From an uncultured Lachnospiraceae bacterium (lineage in GTDB: Bacteria > Bacillota > Clostridia > Lachnospirales > Lachnospiraceae): a stretch of DNA of 6,467 nt. Position numbers and translations under genes: made by a program. Location of the stretch: positions 1 to 6,467 of the forward strand of contig CADBRG010000310.1 in NCBI GenBank assembly GCA_902797015.1, read 5' to 3'. The number at the start of each line of letters is the position of its first letter. Positions within the stretch are counted from its first letter, which is position 1. Positions 1-5,878 of this stretch are shown piece by piece. The notes beneath the pieces were generated by a model, which saw only the letters and a list, made by a program, of their open reading frames with translations, was not told where the DNA came from and did not search any database.

Positions 1-723
1 GCTGTCGCCAACCTTGTATACCTTACGCGGATTGTCAACACGGCCCCAGGACATCTCAGAGATGTGAAGCAGACCATCTGCTCCGCCCAGATCGATGAAT
101 ACACCGAAGTCTGTGATGTTCTTAACGGTACCTTCGATCACATCGCCTACGTTGATGCGCTCAAGAAGCTCTGCCTGCTTCTGTGCCTTCTCAGCAACAA
201 CGAGCTGCTTTCTGTCACCGATGATGCGTCTCTTGCGCGGATTGAACTCGGTGATGATGAACTGGATTTCCTGTCCTTTGTACTTGTTCAGATCTTTCTC
301 ATAAATATCTGTAACAAGGCTTGCCGGAATAAATACTCTTGTATCATCTGAAACAGCGATCAGGCCGCCGCTTAATACCTGTACAACTGTACCGGTCACA
401 ACTTCACCGGACTCGAATGCAGCACGAAGAACTTCGCTGCCTTTCTCCATGTCAAGACGCTTCTTGGAAAGAAGCACCTGTCCGTCGCCATCATTTACCT
501 TAATGACTTTTACTTCCAGAACATCGCCCGGCTGTGCAACTGTGGTCAGGTCAAGGTTCAGGTCGTTTGAATACTCTCTTCTGGTAATGATGCCGTCTGA
601 TTTATACCCAACGTTCAGAATGATCTCGTCAGGTTTCACATCGATGACAGTACCTTCGACTACCTCTCCGTTTCTGATGATTTTAAATGATTCTTCCAAC
701 ATTTGTTCAAAATTTTCTGACAT
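1..723 (-). CDS. rpsA: 30S ribosomal protein S1-like RNA-binding protein, N-terminal part (C-terminus beyond window)
   Basis: This is the first 241 codons of an S1-repeat protein that runs off the left edge still in frame. S1 proteins of this type bind mRNA through OB-fold S1 repeats and assist translation initiation or mRNA handling on the 30S subunit; in Firmicutes the role is less certain than in E. coli. Two whole repeats are visible, about residues 19-89 (starting near GEVVEGTVIDV) and 106-173 (GEVVTGTVVQV), followed by most of a third from about 192. The third carries the classic DFGVFIDLGGADGLLHISEM core at 205-224. Firmicute family members usually have about four repeats and 380-400 residues, so roughly 140 or more residues probably lie outside. 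The start is ATG at 723, with a full AGGAGG nine bases upstream inside ispH. The gene overlaps the ispH end by 17 bases in another frame. Codon choice (AAG, ATC, CGT/CGC, GGT) looks like that of a highly expressed gene. The S1 family is certain; the exact cellular role is inferred. Confidence 0.93.
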   Translation of the reverse strand, partial: MSENFEQMLEESFKIIRNGEVVEGTVIDVKPDEIILNVGYKSDGIITRREYSNDLNLDLTTVAQPGDVLEVKVIKVNDGDGQVLLSKKRLDMEKGSEVLRAAFESGEVVTGTVVQVLSGGLIAVSDDTRVFIPASLVTDIYEKDLNKYKGQEIQFIITEFNPRKRRIIGDRKQLVVAEKAQKQAELLERINVGDVIEGTVKNITDFGVFIDLGGADGLLHISEMSWGRVDNPRKVYKVGDS

Positions 724-1558
724 GATTTTGAACCTCCTCAATAATATTATTTGGGGTGGAAGCCCCGGCAGTGATACCTACGCAGTCAAAGGAGTGAAAA
801 TCAGCCGGATCCAGGTCATCCTTAGTTTGAATCAAAAAGCTGTCAGGGCATATTCCTGAGCAGATCTCATAAAGCTTTCTGGTATTCGAACTGTCTTTTC
901 CGCCAATCACGATCATAGCGTCCACTTCATGTGCCAGAACCTGTGCTGCTTCCTGACGTTCTCTGGTCGCAGCGCAAATGGTTTTGCACACTTTAATATA
1001 ATACCCTTTTTGACTGATAATTTCAATAATTTCTTGAAATTTATTCAAATTAAAAGTTGTCTGCGAAACGACGCAAACCTTACTGTCTGCGGGCAGGGAA
1101 AGCGCATTTGCCTCTTCGGCACTGCGAACCACGATCGGCGTCCCGTTTGCAACCCATCCGCAGATTCCTTTCACCTCCGCATGTGCGGGATCACCGATGA
1201 TCACGATCTGATACCCTTCTGCGGAATATTCCTCCACATACCGGTGGATTTTCGAGACAAACGGGCAGGTTCCATCAACGATCTCATATCCGGCTTCCTG
1301 CAGCTTTTCATACTCATCGCGCGTAATTCCGTGAGACCTGATCAGCATTGTTCCGCCGTTCTTGTTTGCCAGCGCCCCTTCCAGATCCGTCACTGTCACG
1401 CCCCGTTCTTCCAGATCTTTGATCACCTCTTCGTTATGGATCATCGGCCCATAAGTAAGGATCGGGTGCTTTTTTGATGCGATCTGCTGTTCGACAAGTT
1501 CCATTGCCCGGCTGACACCGAAGCAAAACCCCGCCTTGTCGGCTAATATCGTCTTCAT
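707..1558 (-). CDS. ispH: 4-hydroxy-3-methylbut-2-enyl diphosphate reductase (IspH/LytB)
   Basis: IspH is the last enzyme of the MEP isoprenoid pathway. It reduces HMBPP to IPP and DMAPP using an oxygen-sensitive [4Fe-4S] cluster in the cytosol. All three cluster cysteines are visible: C12 in GFCFGV, C98 in DGTCPFV and C195 in KTICAATRERQ. The substrate-binding residues are also present: H41 (GPMIHNEEV), H76 (RSHGI), H126 and E128 (GDPAHAEV), T168 (SQTTFN), the SSNT motif at 223-226 and S267 (AGASTP). The length of 283 residues is normal for the short Clostridial form, and the protein looks intact. The ATG at 1558 has GAGG seven bases upstream, within the cmk end, and lies only two bases after the cmk stop, so translation is probably coupled. 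The reading frame ends in TTT TGA, 17 bases inside rpsA. In many Clostridia this protein is fused to S1; here the two are out of phase (see findings). Confidence 0.98.
   Translation of the reverse strand: MKTILADKAGFCFGVSRAMELVEQQIASKKHPILTYGPMIHNEEVIKDLEERGVTVTDLEGALANKNGGTMLIRSHGITRDEYEKLQEAGYEIVDGTCPFVSKIHRYVEEYSAEGYQIVIIGDPAHAEVKGICGWVANGTPIVVRSAEEANALSLPADSKVCVVSQTTFNLNKFQEIIEIISQKGYYIKVCKTICAATRERQEAAQVLAHEVDAMIVIGGKDSSNTRKLYEICSGICPDSFLIQTKDDLDPADFHSFDCVGITAGASTPNNIIEEVQNHVRKF
733..738 (-). promoter_or_regulatory. Shine-Dalgarno of rpsA inside the ispH coding end
   Basis: A perfect AGGAGG lies nine bases before the rpsA ATG and within the last codons of ispH, where it encodes part of Ile-Glu-Glu-Val. 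It supports independent initiation of the S1 gene, coupled to translation of ispH, rather than a single fused product. Confidence 0.85.
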
Positions 1559-1560
1559 AC

Positions 1561-2235
1561 TTATGCCTCGTTCATTGCCCGGCTGACTTCGTTTTTGATC
1601 GCAGCAACGACCTCATCGATCGTCATCTCTGTACTGTCAACAAGCACAGCGTCGTCTGCCTGCTTTAACGGCGCGATCGCACGTGTCATGTCTCTGTGGT
1701 CACGCTCTTTGATATCATTTTCGATCACATCGATGTCGCCCTCTTCCCCGCGCTCAAGCAGTTCCTTGTAGCGGCGCTCGGCACGTGTTCTCGCGCTTGC
1801 GGTCAGATAGATCTTGCACTGCGCATTCGGAAGCACACAGGTACCGATGTCCCTGCCGTCCATAACAACATCTTCCTGCTTTGCGATGTCCTGCTGAATG
1901 GACAGAAGCTTCTCACGGACTGCCGGATAAACACTGATCGCGGATGCCATGTTCCCGACTGCTTCCTGACGCAGGAAGGCAGAGATGTCCTCTCCGTTTA
2001 AAAGAACCTGCTGTACCCCGTTTTCGTAGACAAGTGCCACTGAGACATCCTCACAGGCCTTTGCGATCGCCGCCTCATCATCCGGCGCAATGCCCTGATT
2101 CCAGAATGCGTATGCCAATGCACGATAAAGTGCACCGGTATCTACATAGATAAAGTTAAGCTCCTTTGCCAAACGCTTGGCGATTGTACTTTTTCCGGCG
2201 CCTGCCGGGCCGTCGATTGCGATGTTAAAACCCAA
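1561..2235 (-). CDS. cmk: (d)CMP kinase
   Basis: Cytidylate kinase phosphorylates CMP and dCMP with ATP, recycling pyrimidine nucleotides for RNA, lipid and DNA synthesis in the cytosol. With the start chosen here it has 224 residues, normal for the family. Visible motifs are the P-loop GPAGAGKST at 9-17, DTGALYRA at 32-39, the CMP-binding insert around LNGEDIS at 79-85 with ASAIS at 97-101, MDGRDIGT at 125-132, a basic LID region with ARTRAERR at 148-155, and RDHRDMTRAIAPL at 178-190. The preferred start is TTG at 2235, because AGGAGGAG lies nine bases before it and the family normally begins just ahead of FNIAIDGPAG. An in-frame ATG at 2259 would add eight residues, but the ribosome binding site would then fall inside the coding sequence. 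The gene follows the flavoprotein stop by 14 bases and precedes ispH by two, consistent with one operon. Confidence 0.97.
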   Translation of the reverse strand: MGFNIAIDGPAGAGKSTIAKRLAKELNFIYVDTGALYRALAYAFWNQGIAPDDEAAIAKACEDVSVALVYENGVQQVLLNGEDISAFLRQEAVGNMASAISVYPAVREKLLSIQQDIAKQEDVVMDGRDIGTCVLPNAQCKIYLTASARTRAERRYKELLERGEEGDIDVIENDIKERDHRDMTRAIAPLKQADDAVLVDSTEMTIDEVVAAIKNEVSRAMNEA

Positions 2236-2242
2236 CGTCAGT

Positions 2243-2250
2243 CTCCTCCT
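2243..2250 (-). promoter_or_regulatory. Shine-Dalgarno deciding the cmk TTG start
   Basis: AGGAGGAG begins at the last base of the upstream TAA stop (TAAGGAGGAG) and sits nine bases before TTG at 2235. It lies downstream of the competing ATG at 2259, so it can only serve the TTG. The overlap of stop codon and ribosome binding site fits translational coupling to the flavoprotein gene. Confidence 0.8.
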
Positions 2251-3491
2251 TACACACATTCACCTGCCAGATATCCCGTTGACCACGCCGCCTGCAGATT
2301 AAATCCACCCGTCAGCGCATCGATATCCAGCATTTCTCCCGCAAAATATAAACCTTGTATGATTTTTGACTCCATCGTAGAGGGATCCACCTCTTTGACG
2401 GAAATACCGCCTTTTGTAATGATTGCTTCCGCAAACCCTCTGGTTCCGGTGATCGTAAACGGAAATGCTTTCAAAAGCTTCAGAAGGCCTGCCCGCTCTT
2501 CCTTTGTGATCGCATTCCCCTTTTTCTCCGGGTCGATCCCGCTAAGCGAGATCACAACCGGAAGCATTTTTGCAGGGAGCAACCCTGAAAGCAGGTTTTT
2601 GAACTGCTTATTCGCGCCCTCTGAGATCATCCTCTGTAATCGTCTGTCGAGCTTTTCCTGATCCAGTGCAGGCTTTAAGTCGATCTGCGCCGTCAAAGGA
2701 CGCTGTGGCGTACATTCGCGGACCTTACTGCTTGCAGAAAGAACCAGCGGACCGCTGACGCCGAAATGCGTAAACAGCATTTCCCCGAATTCCTCATACA
2801 GACGTTTTTTTCCATCAAAGATCGTCAGTGTGACATTCTTCAACGAGAGGCCCATCATCTGTGGGATATAGTCTTCTTTTGTATTGAACGGAACCAGTGC
2901 CGGCCGCAACGGTGTGACCGTATGGCCCAGCTTCTGACACAGCGCAAACTGGTTGCCGTCTGACCCGGTCTGCGGATAAGAACACCCGCCGCCGGCCAGA
3001 ATCAGCCCATCCACAGGCCATGTCTTTTTCTCCTTGCCCGGGTAAGCGATCGCCTCTGCTTCTGTCACACGTCCGTCCTTCGTTTTAACAGAAATCAGCT
3101 TCGTCTGCAGGCAGACCTCCACTCTGAGCTGTTTTAAATATTGCGAAAGCGTGCGGATCACATCCGAAGCATGATCGGAAACCGGAAAGATCCGTCCTCC
3201 GCGTTCCTCTTTTAACTTGAGGCCATGCTCTTTGAAAAAATCCATCACGCGATAATTGTCAAATGTATAAATGCTGCTGTATAAAAAGCGGGGATTGGAC
3301 TGAAACTGTGCAAAAATGTCCTCTGTATCACAGCCGTTTGTCAGATTGCAGCGGCCTTTTCCTGTGATATAGACTTTTTTGCCGAGCTTCTCATTCTGCT
3401 CTAACAGGGTTACGTCATGCCCGCGCTCTGCCGCTCTGACAGCCGCCATCATCCCTGCTGCACCGCCGCCTGCTACGACCACCTTTGCCAT
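2250..3491 (-). CDS. NAD(P)/FAD-dependent oxidoreductase, BaiN/HI0933-like (YhiN family)
   Basis: This is a flavoprotein of the HI0933-like family, related to E. coli YhiN and to BaiN, which has been linked to bile-acid reduction in Clostridium scindens. The physiological substrate of most members, including this one, is unknown. The 413 residues match the family. Visible signatures are the FAD-binding GGGAAG at 8-13 with acidic E31 at the end of the second strand, the family hallmark GKKVYITGKGRCNLTN at 37-52, AGGGCSYPQTGSDG at 166-179, GEMLFTHFGVSGP at 236-248, and the C-terminal FAD motif from GLYFAGEMLDIDALTGG (380-396) through AAWSTGYLAG (401-410). The start is ATG at 3491, one base after the regulator stop, with AGGGG eight bases upstream. 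An in-frame ATG at 3566 would add 25 residues ahead of the nucleotide-binding strand and overlap the regulator by 74 bases, so I reject it. No signal peptide or membrane segment is seen, so it is probably cytosolic. Calling it a bile-acid enzyme would go beyond the evidence. Confidence 0.93.
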   Translation of the reverse strand: MAKVVVAGGGAAGMMAAVRAAERGHDVTLLEQNEKLGKKVYITGKGRCNLTNGCDTEDIFAQFQSNPRFLYSSIYTFDNYRVMDFFKEHGLKLKEERGGRIFPVSDHASDVIRTLSQYLKQLRVEVCLQTKLISVKTKDGRVTEAEAIAYPGKEKKTWPVDGLILAGGGCSYPQTGSDGNQFALCQKLGHTVTPLRPALVPFNTKEDYIPQMMGLSLKNVTLTIFDGKKRLYEEFGEMLFTHFGVSGPLVLSASSKVRECTPQRPLTAQIDLKPALDQEKLDRRLQRMISEGANKQFKNLLSGLLPAKMLPVVISLSGIDPEKKGNAITKEERAGLLKLLKAFPFTITGTRGFAEAIITKGGISVKEVDPSTMESKIIQGLYFAGEMLDIDALTGGFNLQAAWSTGYLAGECV

Positions 3492-3492
3492 A

Positions 3493-4410
3493 TCAGCGTC
3501 CCCTTCTGCCACGTGTATCATCGTCCGGCATCTTTTCGTTTCCTTCCTCGTTCTCGTAGACCTCATATTCTTCCCAGATGTCTTCGAGGGTTGCGAGTGT
3601 TTCTGAAACCTCTTTTTGCTTTTTCATGCACAGACCGACCACGAGCGCATTGATCACGGAAAGCGGCGCGACCAGAGAGTCTGCGATCGAAGCCATATCA
3701 CTTCTTGCGATCAGGCTGCAGTTAGAAAAAGCATTCAGCGGCGAATGCTCGCTGTCTGTCAGCGTGATCACTTTCGCACCTCTGTTATGTGCAAATTCCA
3801 CAGCTTTCAGCGTCCGCTGGGAATAGCGCGGAAAACTGATGCCGATCGCGACATCATCCTCGCCGATCCGCACCATTTGCTCAAACACCTCACTGTTGCT
3901 GCTTGCGTGAAGGTGATGTACATCTTCAAAGATCAGATTGAAATAATAAGCCAGAAAGCTTGCTAACGGCGCACAGCTTCTCGTACCGATCAGATAGATA
4001 TGCTTCGCATGGATCAAAAGATCCAGTGCCTCTTCAAACGCATGCTGATCGATCGATTCTCTGGTGCGGCGGATCTTATCCGCATCCGAAAGCAAAACGG
4101 TATTCAGGATCTCAGATTCGCTGATCCTGCCGTAGGTCACTTCCATACGCTGGATGGAATTCAGACGGTTTCTGACCATCTCCTCGAGGGCTTTCTGAAA
4201 CTCCGGATATCCGCCATATCCCAGACACCCTGCAAAACGGACCACGGTAGACTCACTGACCCCGACAACCGTTCCGAGCTTGCCGGCCGTCAGATATACC
4301 GCTTTTTCATAGTTTTCCAGAATATAATCCGCCAGGCGCTTCTGTCCCTTGCTCATGCGGTTATATCCTGCATGGATCCTGGTACTTAATTCATTCGTTG
4401 CAGCATTCAT
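3493..4410 (-). CDS. MurR/RpiR family transcriptional regulator (HTH + SIS domain)
   Basis: This is a DNA-binding regulator with an N-terminal RpiR-type helix-turn-helix (about residues 5-80) and a SIS phosphosugar-binding domain (about 130-262). The HTH shows SKGQKRLADYILEN at 20-33 and the recognition region GVSESTVVRFAGCLGY at 50-65. The SIS domain shows HIYLIGTRSCA at 137-147, AIGISFPRYSQRT at 188-200 and GAKVITLTDSEHSPL at 211-225. Family members sense sugar phosphates or N-acetylmuramic acid derivatives and normally control adjacent sugar genes. None is present here, so ligand and targets are unknown. The 305 residues include a tail (about 276-305) that is first acidic, then ends DDDTRGRRGR. 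The start is ATG at 4410 with GGAG seven bases upstream, 14 bases after the scpB stop. It ends one base before the flavoprotein ATG, so it is co-transcribed with its neighbours and may be translationally coupled. The family assignment is secure; the role is open. Confidence 0.95.
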   Translation of the reverse strand: MNAATNELSTRIHAGYNRMSKGQKRLADYILENYEKAVYLTAGKLGTVVGVSESTVVRFAGCLGYGGYPEFQKALEEMVRNRLNSIQRMEVTYGRISESEILNTVLLSDADKIRRTRESIDQHAFEEALDLLIHAKHIYLIGTRSCAPLASFLAYYFNLIFEDVHHLHASSNSEVFEQMVRIGEDDVAIGISFPRYSQRTLKAVEFAHNRGAKVITLTDSEHSPLNAFSNCSLIARSDMASIADSLVAPLSVINALVVGLCMKKQKEVSETLATLEDIWEEYEVYENEEGNEKMPDDDTRGRRGR

Positions 4411-4424
4411 TGTTTTTCTCCGCC

Positions 4425-4994
4425 TTAAACCTCAACCGGAATCTGCGCTTCTTTCGTCGCCTCTTCCCTGATTTCTTCGATCTTATCCTGTGAAATGGAT
4501 GGCAGATCATCTGCCGAGCGCACTGCAAAGCAGCGCAGGAACTCTTCTGTCGTTCCGAAGAGGATCGGCTTACCCGGTGCATCCAGTCTGCCGAGCTCAC
4601 GGATCAGCCCGTAATCAAGAAGCTTATTGACTGCATGCGCGCAGGAGACACCACGGATCTTTTCAATCTCCTGACGCGTCACCGGCTGCTTATAGGCAAT
4701 GATCGAGAGCGTTTCCAGTACGACATCCGTCAATGCATATTTTCTCGGCTGTTTTGCGATCCGGATCAGATAGTCATAAAGCTCCGGTCTTGTACACATC
4801 TGCCAGGCATCCTCCAGCTCAATGATCTGGATCCCGCTGTCATTCTCCTGATAGCGGTCCATCAGATTCTGCACAATTTTTTTGGTATCTGCTTCACTAA
4901 GCTCGAGTGCCGCCGCAAGGCTTTTTACACTCACCGAATCGCCCATTGTAAAAAGAATGGCTTCTGCCGCTTTTTCGTATTCCCTGACCGTCAT
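4425..4994 (-). CDS. scpB: Segregation and condensation protein B (ScpB)
   Basis: ScpB is the KITE-type winged-helix subunit of the SMC-ScpA-ScpB condensin. It binds ScpA as a dimer and helps organise and segregate the newly replicated chromosome. The 189 residues match the family. A first winged-helix domain covers about residues 5-75 (EKAAEAILFTMGDSVSV at 7-23) and a second about 85-155. The second contains the hallmark LETLSIIAYKQPVTRQEIEK at 93-112, then IRGVSCAHAVNKLLDYGLI at 113-131 and GRLDAPGKPILFGTT at 135-149. Position 117-120 (SCAH) departs a little from the more usual NSD-like sequence. The C-terminal 30 or so residues are polar and charged, as in relatives. The start is ATG at 4994, with AGGAG five bases upstream overlapping the scpA stop (TAAGGAG), so coupling with scpA is likely and fits the need for both subunits in one complex. 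SMC itself is not in the window. Confidence 0.97.
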   Translation of the reverse strand: MTVREYEKAAEAILFTMGDSVSVKSLAAALELSEADTKKIVQNLMDRYQENDSGIQIIELEDAWQMCTRPELYDYLIRIAKQPRKYALTDVVLETLSIIAYKQPVTRQEIEKIRGVSCAHAVNKLLDYGLIRELGRLDAPGKPILFGTTEEFLRCFAVRSADDLPSISQDKIEEIREEATKEAQIPVEV

Positions 4995-5003
4995 ATCGTC
5001 TCC

Positions 5004-5750
5004 TTATTCCGCCACCAGTGACTCTACCAGAATATCATCAAACAGGCCCTTTTGCGAGACCCTGATCTTCCCGCTCTTCATATATTCCAATATGATCAGA
5101 AACGTAACGATGACTTCCTCTTTTGCCGGCTGCTTTTCCAAAAACGCACGGAATCCGAAGCTTTTGTTGTTCCGGATAAAGGTATCAAACTCCTGCGTTT
5201 TTTCCTCCATGGATACCTGTTCTTTCTGGATCTGTCCGAACCGTGACCGGATCGGATCCACCTTATCGGACTGTCTGCGGATCACATCATCAAAAATCTT
5301 TTTGAGCATGGAAAGATCCATCCCGTCCGTCAGTTCATCCAGATCAACCGGCTCCTCATATGCGCGGACCTCCGGCGGGATCGTTGCCTGCTTGTACCAG
5401 CGCTTAGCACCGTCCACCTGACGGTCTTTCAAGGCAAAGGACATGTATTTATAGATCTTGTACTGGATCAGCTGATCGACAAGCTCCTGTCTCGGATCCT
5501 CCGGTTCTTCCTCATCAGGATCAACCGGCAAAAGCATCCTCGCCTTGATGTCAAGAATCGTGGCTGCCATGACCAGGAACTCACTCATGATATCGAGGTT
5601 TTCCGTTTCCATCTGGCGGACATACTCCATGTACTGGTCTGTGATCTCCGCAATTGGAATATCGTAAATATCCACTTTGTTTTTGTCGATCAGATGCAAA
5701 AGCAGATCGAGAGGGCCTTCAAAGGCCTGTAATTTTACGTTTAATTCCAA
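5004..5750 (-). CDS. scpA: Segregation and condensation protein A (ScpA, kleisin)
   Basis: ScpA is the kleisin that bridges the two heads of the SMC dimer and carries the ScpB dimer. The 248 residues are the normal length. The N-terminal SMC-binding domain (about 1-75) begins VKLQAFEGPLDLLLHLI at 5-21 and continues NKVDIYDIPIAEITDQY at 24-40, SEFLVMAATILDIKARMLLP at 56-75. An acidic stretch DPDEEEPEDP (78-87) leads to the middle segment, and the C-terminal winged helix (about 170-245) contains VTFLIILEYMKSGKIRVSQ at 215-233. No ATG precedes the conserved N-terminus in frame: an in-frame TGA occurs about 11 codons upstream. The start is therefore taken as TTG at 5750. AAGGAG lies 12 bases before it, which is longer than usual; an ATT codon immediately upstream would be nine bases away. 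The gene follows the pnp gap and appears to be the first of the operon running to rpsA. Confidence 0.95.
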   Translation of the reverse strand: MELNVKLQAFEGPLDLLLHLIDKNKVDIYDIPIAEITDQYMEYVRQMETENLDIMSEFLVMAATILDIKARMLLPVDPDEEEPEDPRQELVDQLIQYKIYKYMSFALKDRQVDGAKRWYKQATIPPEVRAYEEPVDLDELTDGMDLSMLKKIFDDVIRRQSDKVDPIRSRFGQIQKEQVSMEEKTQEFDTFIRNNKSFGFRAFLEKQPAKEEVIVTFLIILEYMKSGKIRVSQKGLFDDILVESLVAE

Positions 5751-5762
5751 AATCCTGTGCCG

Positions 5763-5768
5763 CTCCTT
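5763..5768 (-). promoter_or_regulatory. Probable Shine-Dalgarno of scpA
   Basis: AAGGAG is the only good ribosome binding site ahead of scpA. Its 12-base spacing to the TTG at 5750 is long. The next upstream codon, ATT, is nine bases from it and could be a rare alternative start. The site supports the N-terminus chosen but leaves the exact codon uncertain. Confidence 0.6.
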
Positions 5769-5804
5769 GCCGGGTCATTCCTGTAAAAATTGCTGTACTA
5801 GAAA

Positions 5805-5849
5805 GGCATCCTGCAAAATACGAAGCATGCCTCGTTCCTGCAGGATACC
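5805..5849 (-). terminator. Hairpin after pnp, possible weak terminator or RNA 3'-end structure
   Basis: On the minus strand, GGTATCCTGCA pairs with TGCAGGATGCC over 11 positions with one G-U pair. Inside it a second stem, ACGAGG-CATG-CTTCGT, forms with one G-U pair and a four-base loop. The hairpin starts 29 bases after the pnp stop. It is followed by TTTCT, a short and interrupted T-run, so termination may be partial. It could equally protect the pnp mRNA end or be an RNase target. This 128-base gap (5751-5878) is the only substantial non-coding stretch in the window. I found no convincing -35/-10 pair in it. Confidence 0.6.
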
Positions 5850-5878
5850 TGAAGTTTTGAAAATTCAAATGTGATTGA

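Noticed and set aside
707..723. ispH or rpsA as a frameshifted pseudogene
   Set aside because: Both frames are intact with all key residues, and rpsA has its own ATG and perfect ribosome binding site. The offset is better read as two coupled genes unless reads show an error.
449..859. Plus-strand open frame of 136 codons opposite rpsA and ispH
   Set aside because: It spans the junction of two confident minus-strand genes and has no family features or upstream ribosome binding site.
929..1477. Long plus-strand open frame of 182 codons opposite ispH
   Set aside because: It lies wholly antisense to a gene with every IspH active-site residue. It has no ribosome binding site of note and its translation shows no recognisable domain; it is a shadow frame.
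2250..3566. Longer start (ATG at 3566) for the flavoprotein
   Set aside because: It would overlap the regulator by 74 bases and place 25 basic residues before the FAD-binding strand. The ATG at 3491 has a good ribosome binding site and the family-typical N-terminus.
4882..5421. Long plus-strand open frame of 179 codons opposite scpB/scpA
   Set aside because: It is antisense to two well-conserved genes. The Ser/Arg-rich, low-complexity translation is typical of a reverse-frame artefact.
5850..5870. Small palindrome TTTGAA-TT-TTCAAA just after the pnp stop
   Set aside because: It is a short A/T-only stem with a two-base loop, expected by chance and too weak to support as a feature.
5751..5878. 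A sigma-A promoter for scpA in the pnp-scpA gap
   Set aside because: Candidate boxes such as TATTTT or TTGCAG have no partner at 16-18 bases with a reasonable match, so I do not report a promoter.
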